Source of the DNA: Akkermansiaceae bacterium
GTDB taxonomy: Bacteria > Verrucomicrobiota > Verrucomicrobiia > Verrucomicrobiales > Akkermansiaceae
DNA: 5,305 nt
Assembly: GCA_029287105.1 (NCBI GenBank)
Contig: JARFRT010000566.1
Span: 1 to 5,305 of the forward strand
Direction: 5' to 3'
The position numbers and the translations under genes are program-made. Numbering within the stretch: the first letter of the stretch is position 1; every line of letters starts with the position of its first letter. Under the pieces are notes generated by a model, which worked only from the letters and a program-made list of their open reading frames with translations, searched no databases and was not told the origin of the DNA. This document shows positions 5,206-5,305 of the stretch, piece after piece.

Positions 5206-5305
5206 CTAAACCGAGGCGAGTGCCTGCTCCATGGCATGGACGGTTGCATCGATCTCGTCGTAGCCGTGCGCCATGCTGATGAAGCCGGTTTCGTAGGGGC
5301 TCGGT
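5206..5305 (-). CDS. hemL: Glutamate-1-semialdehyde 2,1-aminomutase, C-terminal fragment
   Basis: Only the last 32 codons and the stop (TAG, 5208-5206) are in the window; the gene enters from the right edge. The peptide contains PSPYETGFISMAHG, followed by an amphipathic helix (YDEIDATVHAMEQALASV). This is the conserved end of HemL: E. coli HemL has FEAGFMSVAH at the matching place and also ends in a helix of this kind. Family knowledge: HemL is a cytoplasmic PLP enzyme that turns glutamate-1-semialdehyde into 5-aminolevulinate, the first committed precursor of heme by the C5 route. The PLP lysine lies outside the window, so catalytic integrity cannot be judged. Another fold-type I aminotransferase is possible but less likely. 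No clear terminator is seen between its stop and the tRNA-Leu promoter. Confidence 0.8.
   Translation of the reverse strand, partial: PSPYETGFISMAHGYDEIDATVHAMEQALASV

Noticed and set aside
4730..5279. Long frames on both strands across tRNA-Leu and its leader
   Set aside because: They contain the whole tRNA gene and show no coding character outside it.
1..5305. CRISPR arrays, insertion sequences, toxin-antitoxin pairs or phage genes
   Set aside because: I found no regularly spaced repeats, transposase motifs or paired small genes of that kind on either strand.

Overview
The window comes from a Gram-negative bacterium. It encodes an outer-membrane beta-barrel protein, Sec-type signal peptides and a polysaccharide chain-length protein, and neither tRNA gene encodes its CCA end. 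The mix of a VKOR-thioredoxin fusion, a BBP2-type barrel and a Wzz-like protein, with weak or absent Shine-Dalgarno sites at most starts, is compatible with Verrucomicrobiota. That assignment is a guess from gene style, not proof. Every supported gene is on the minus strand, so transcription runs from high to low coordinates.

Read in the direction of transcription, the right half holds housekeeping genes. First is the 3' end of hemL (glutamate-1-semialdehyde aminomutase), then a good promoter, tRNA-Leu(UAG) and a 91-residue two-helix membrane protein. A 400-residue membrane thiol oxidase follows (VKOR domain plus DsbA/thioredoxin-like domain), and then a Nif3-family dinuclear-metal protein. 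About 200 bases without a gene come next, carrying two inverted repeats, an AT-rich stretch and a good promoter for tRNA-Gly(UCC).

The left half looks like the edge of a cell-surface polysaccharide locus. Immediately after tRNA-Gly comes a secreted, cysteine-containing, alanine/valine-rich protein of unknown family with a proline/glycine-rich tail. It is followed at short distance by a 414-residue outer-membrane barrel and a strong rho-independent terminator. Then comes the 5' end of a Wzz/GumC-type gene that runs off the window. A reasonable reading is that the barrel and the secreted protein serve export or surface attachment of the polysaccharide whose length the Wzz-like protein controls. 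The VKOR fusion would supply disulfides to envelope proteins.

Base composition changes across the tRNA-Gly gene. The right-hand genes are clearly richer in GC than the left-hand ones, and the Wzz-like gene is the poorest. The most interesting points are the uncharacterised secreted protein paired with the barrel, the tRNA-Gly apparently sitting in the leader of that pair, and a pair of mutually exclusive hairpins upstream of the small membrane protein.
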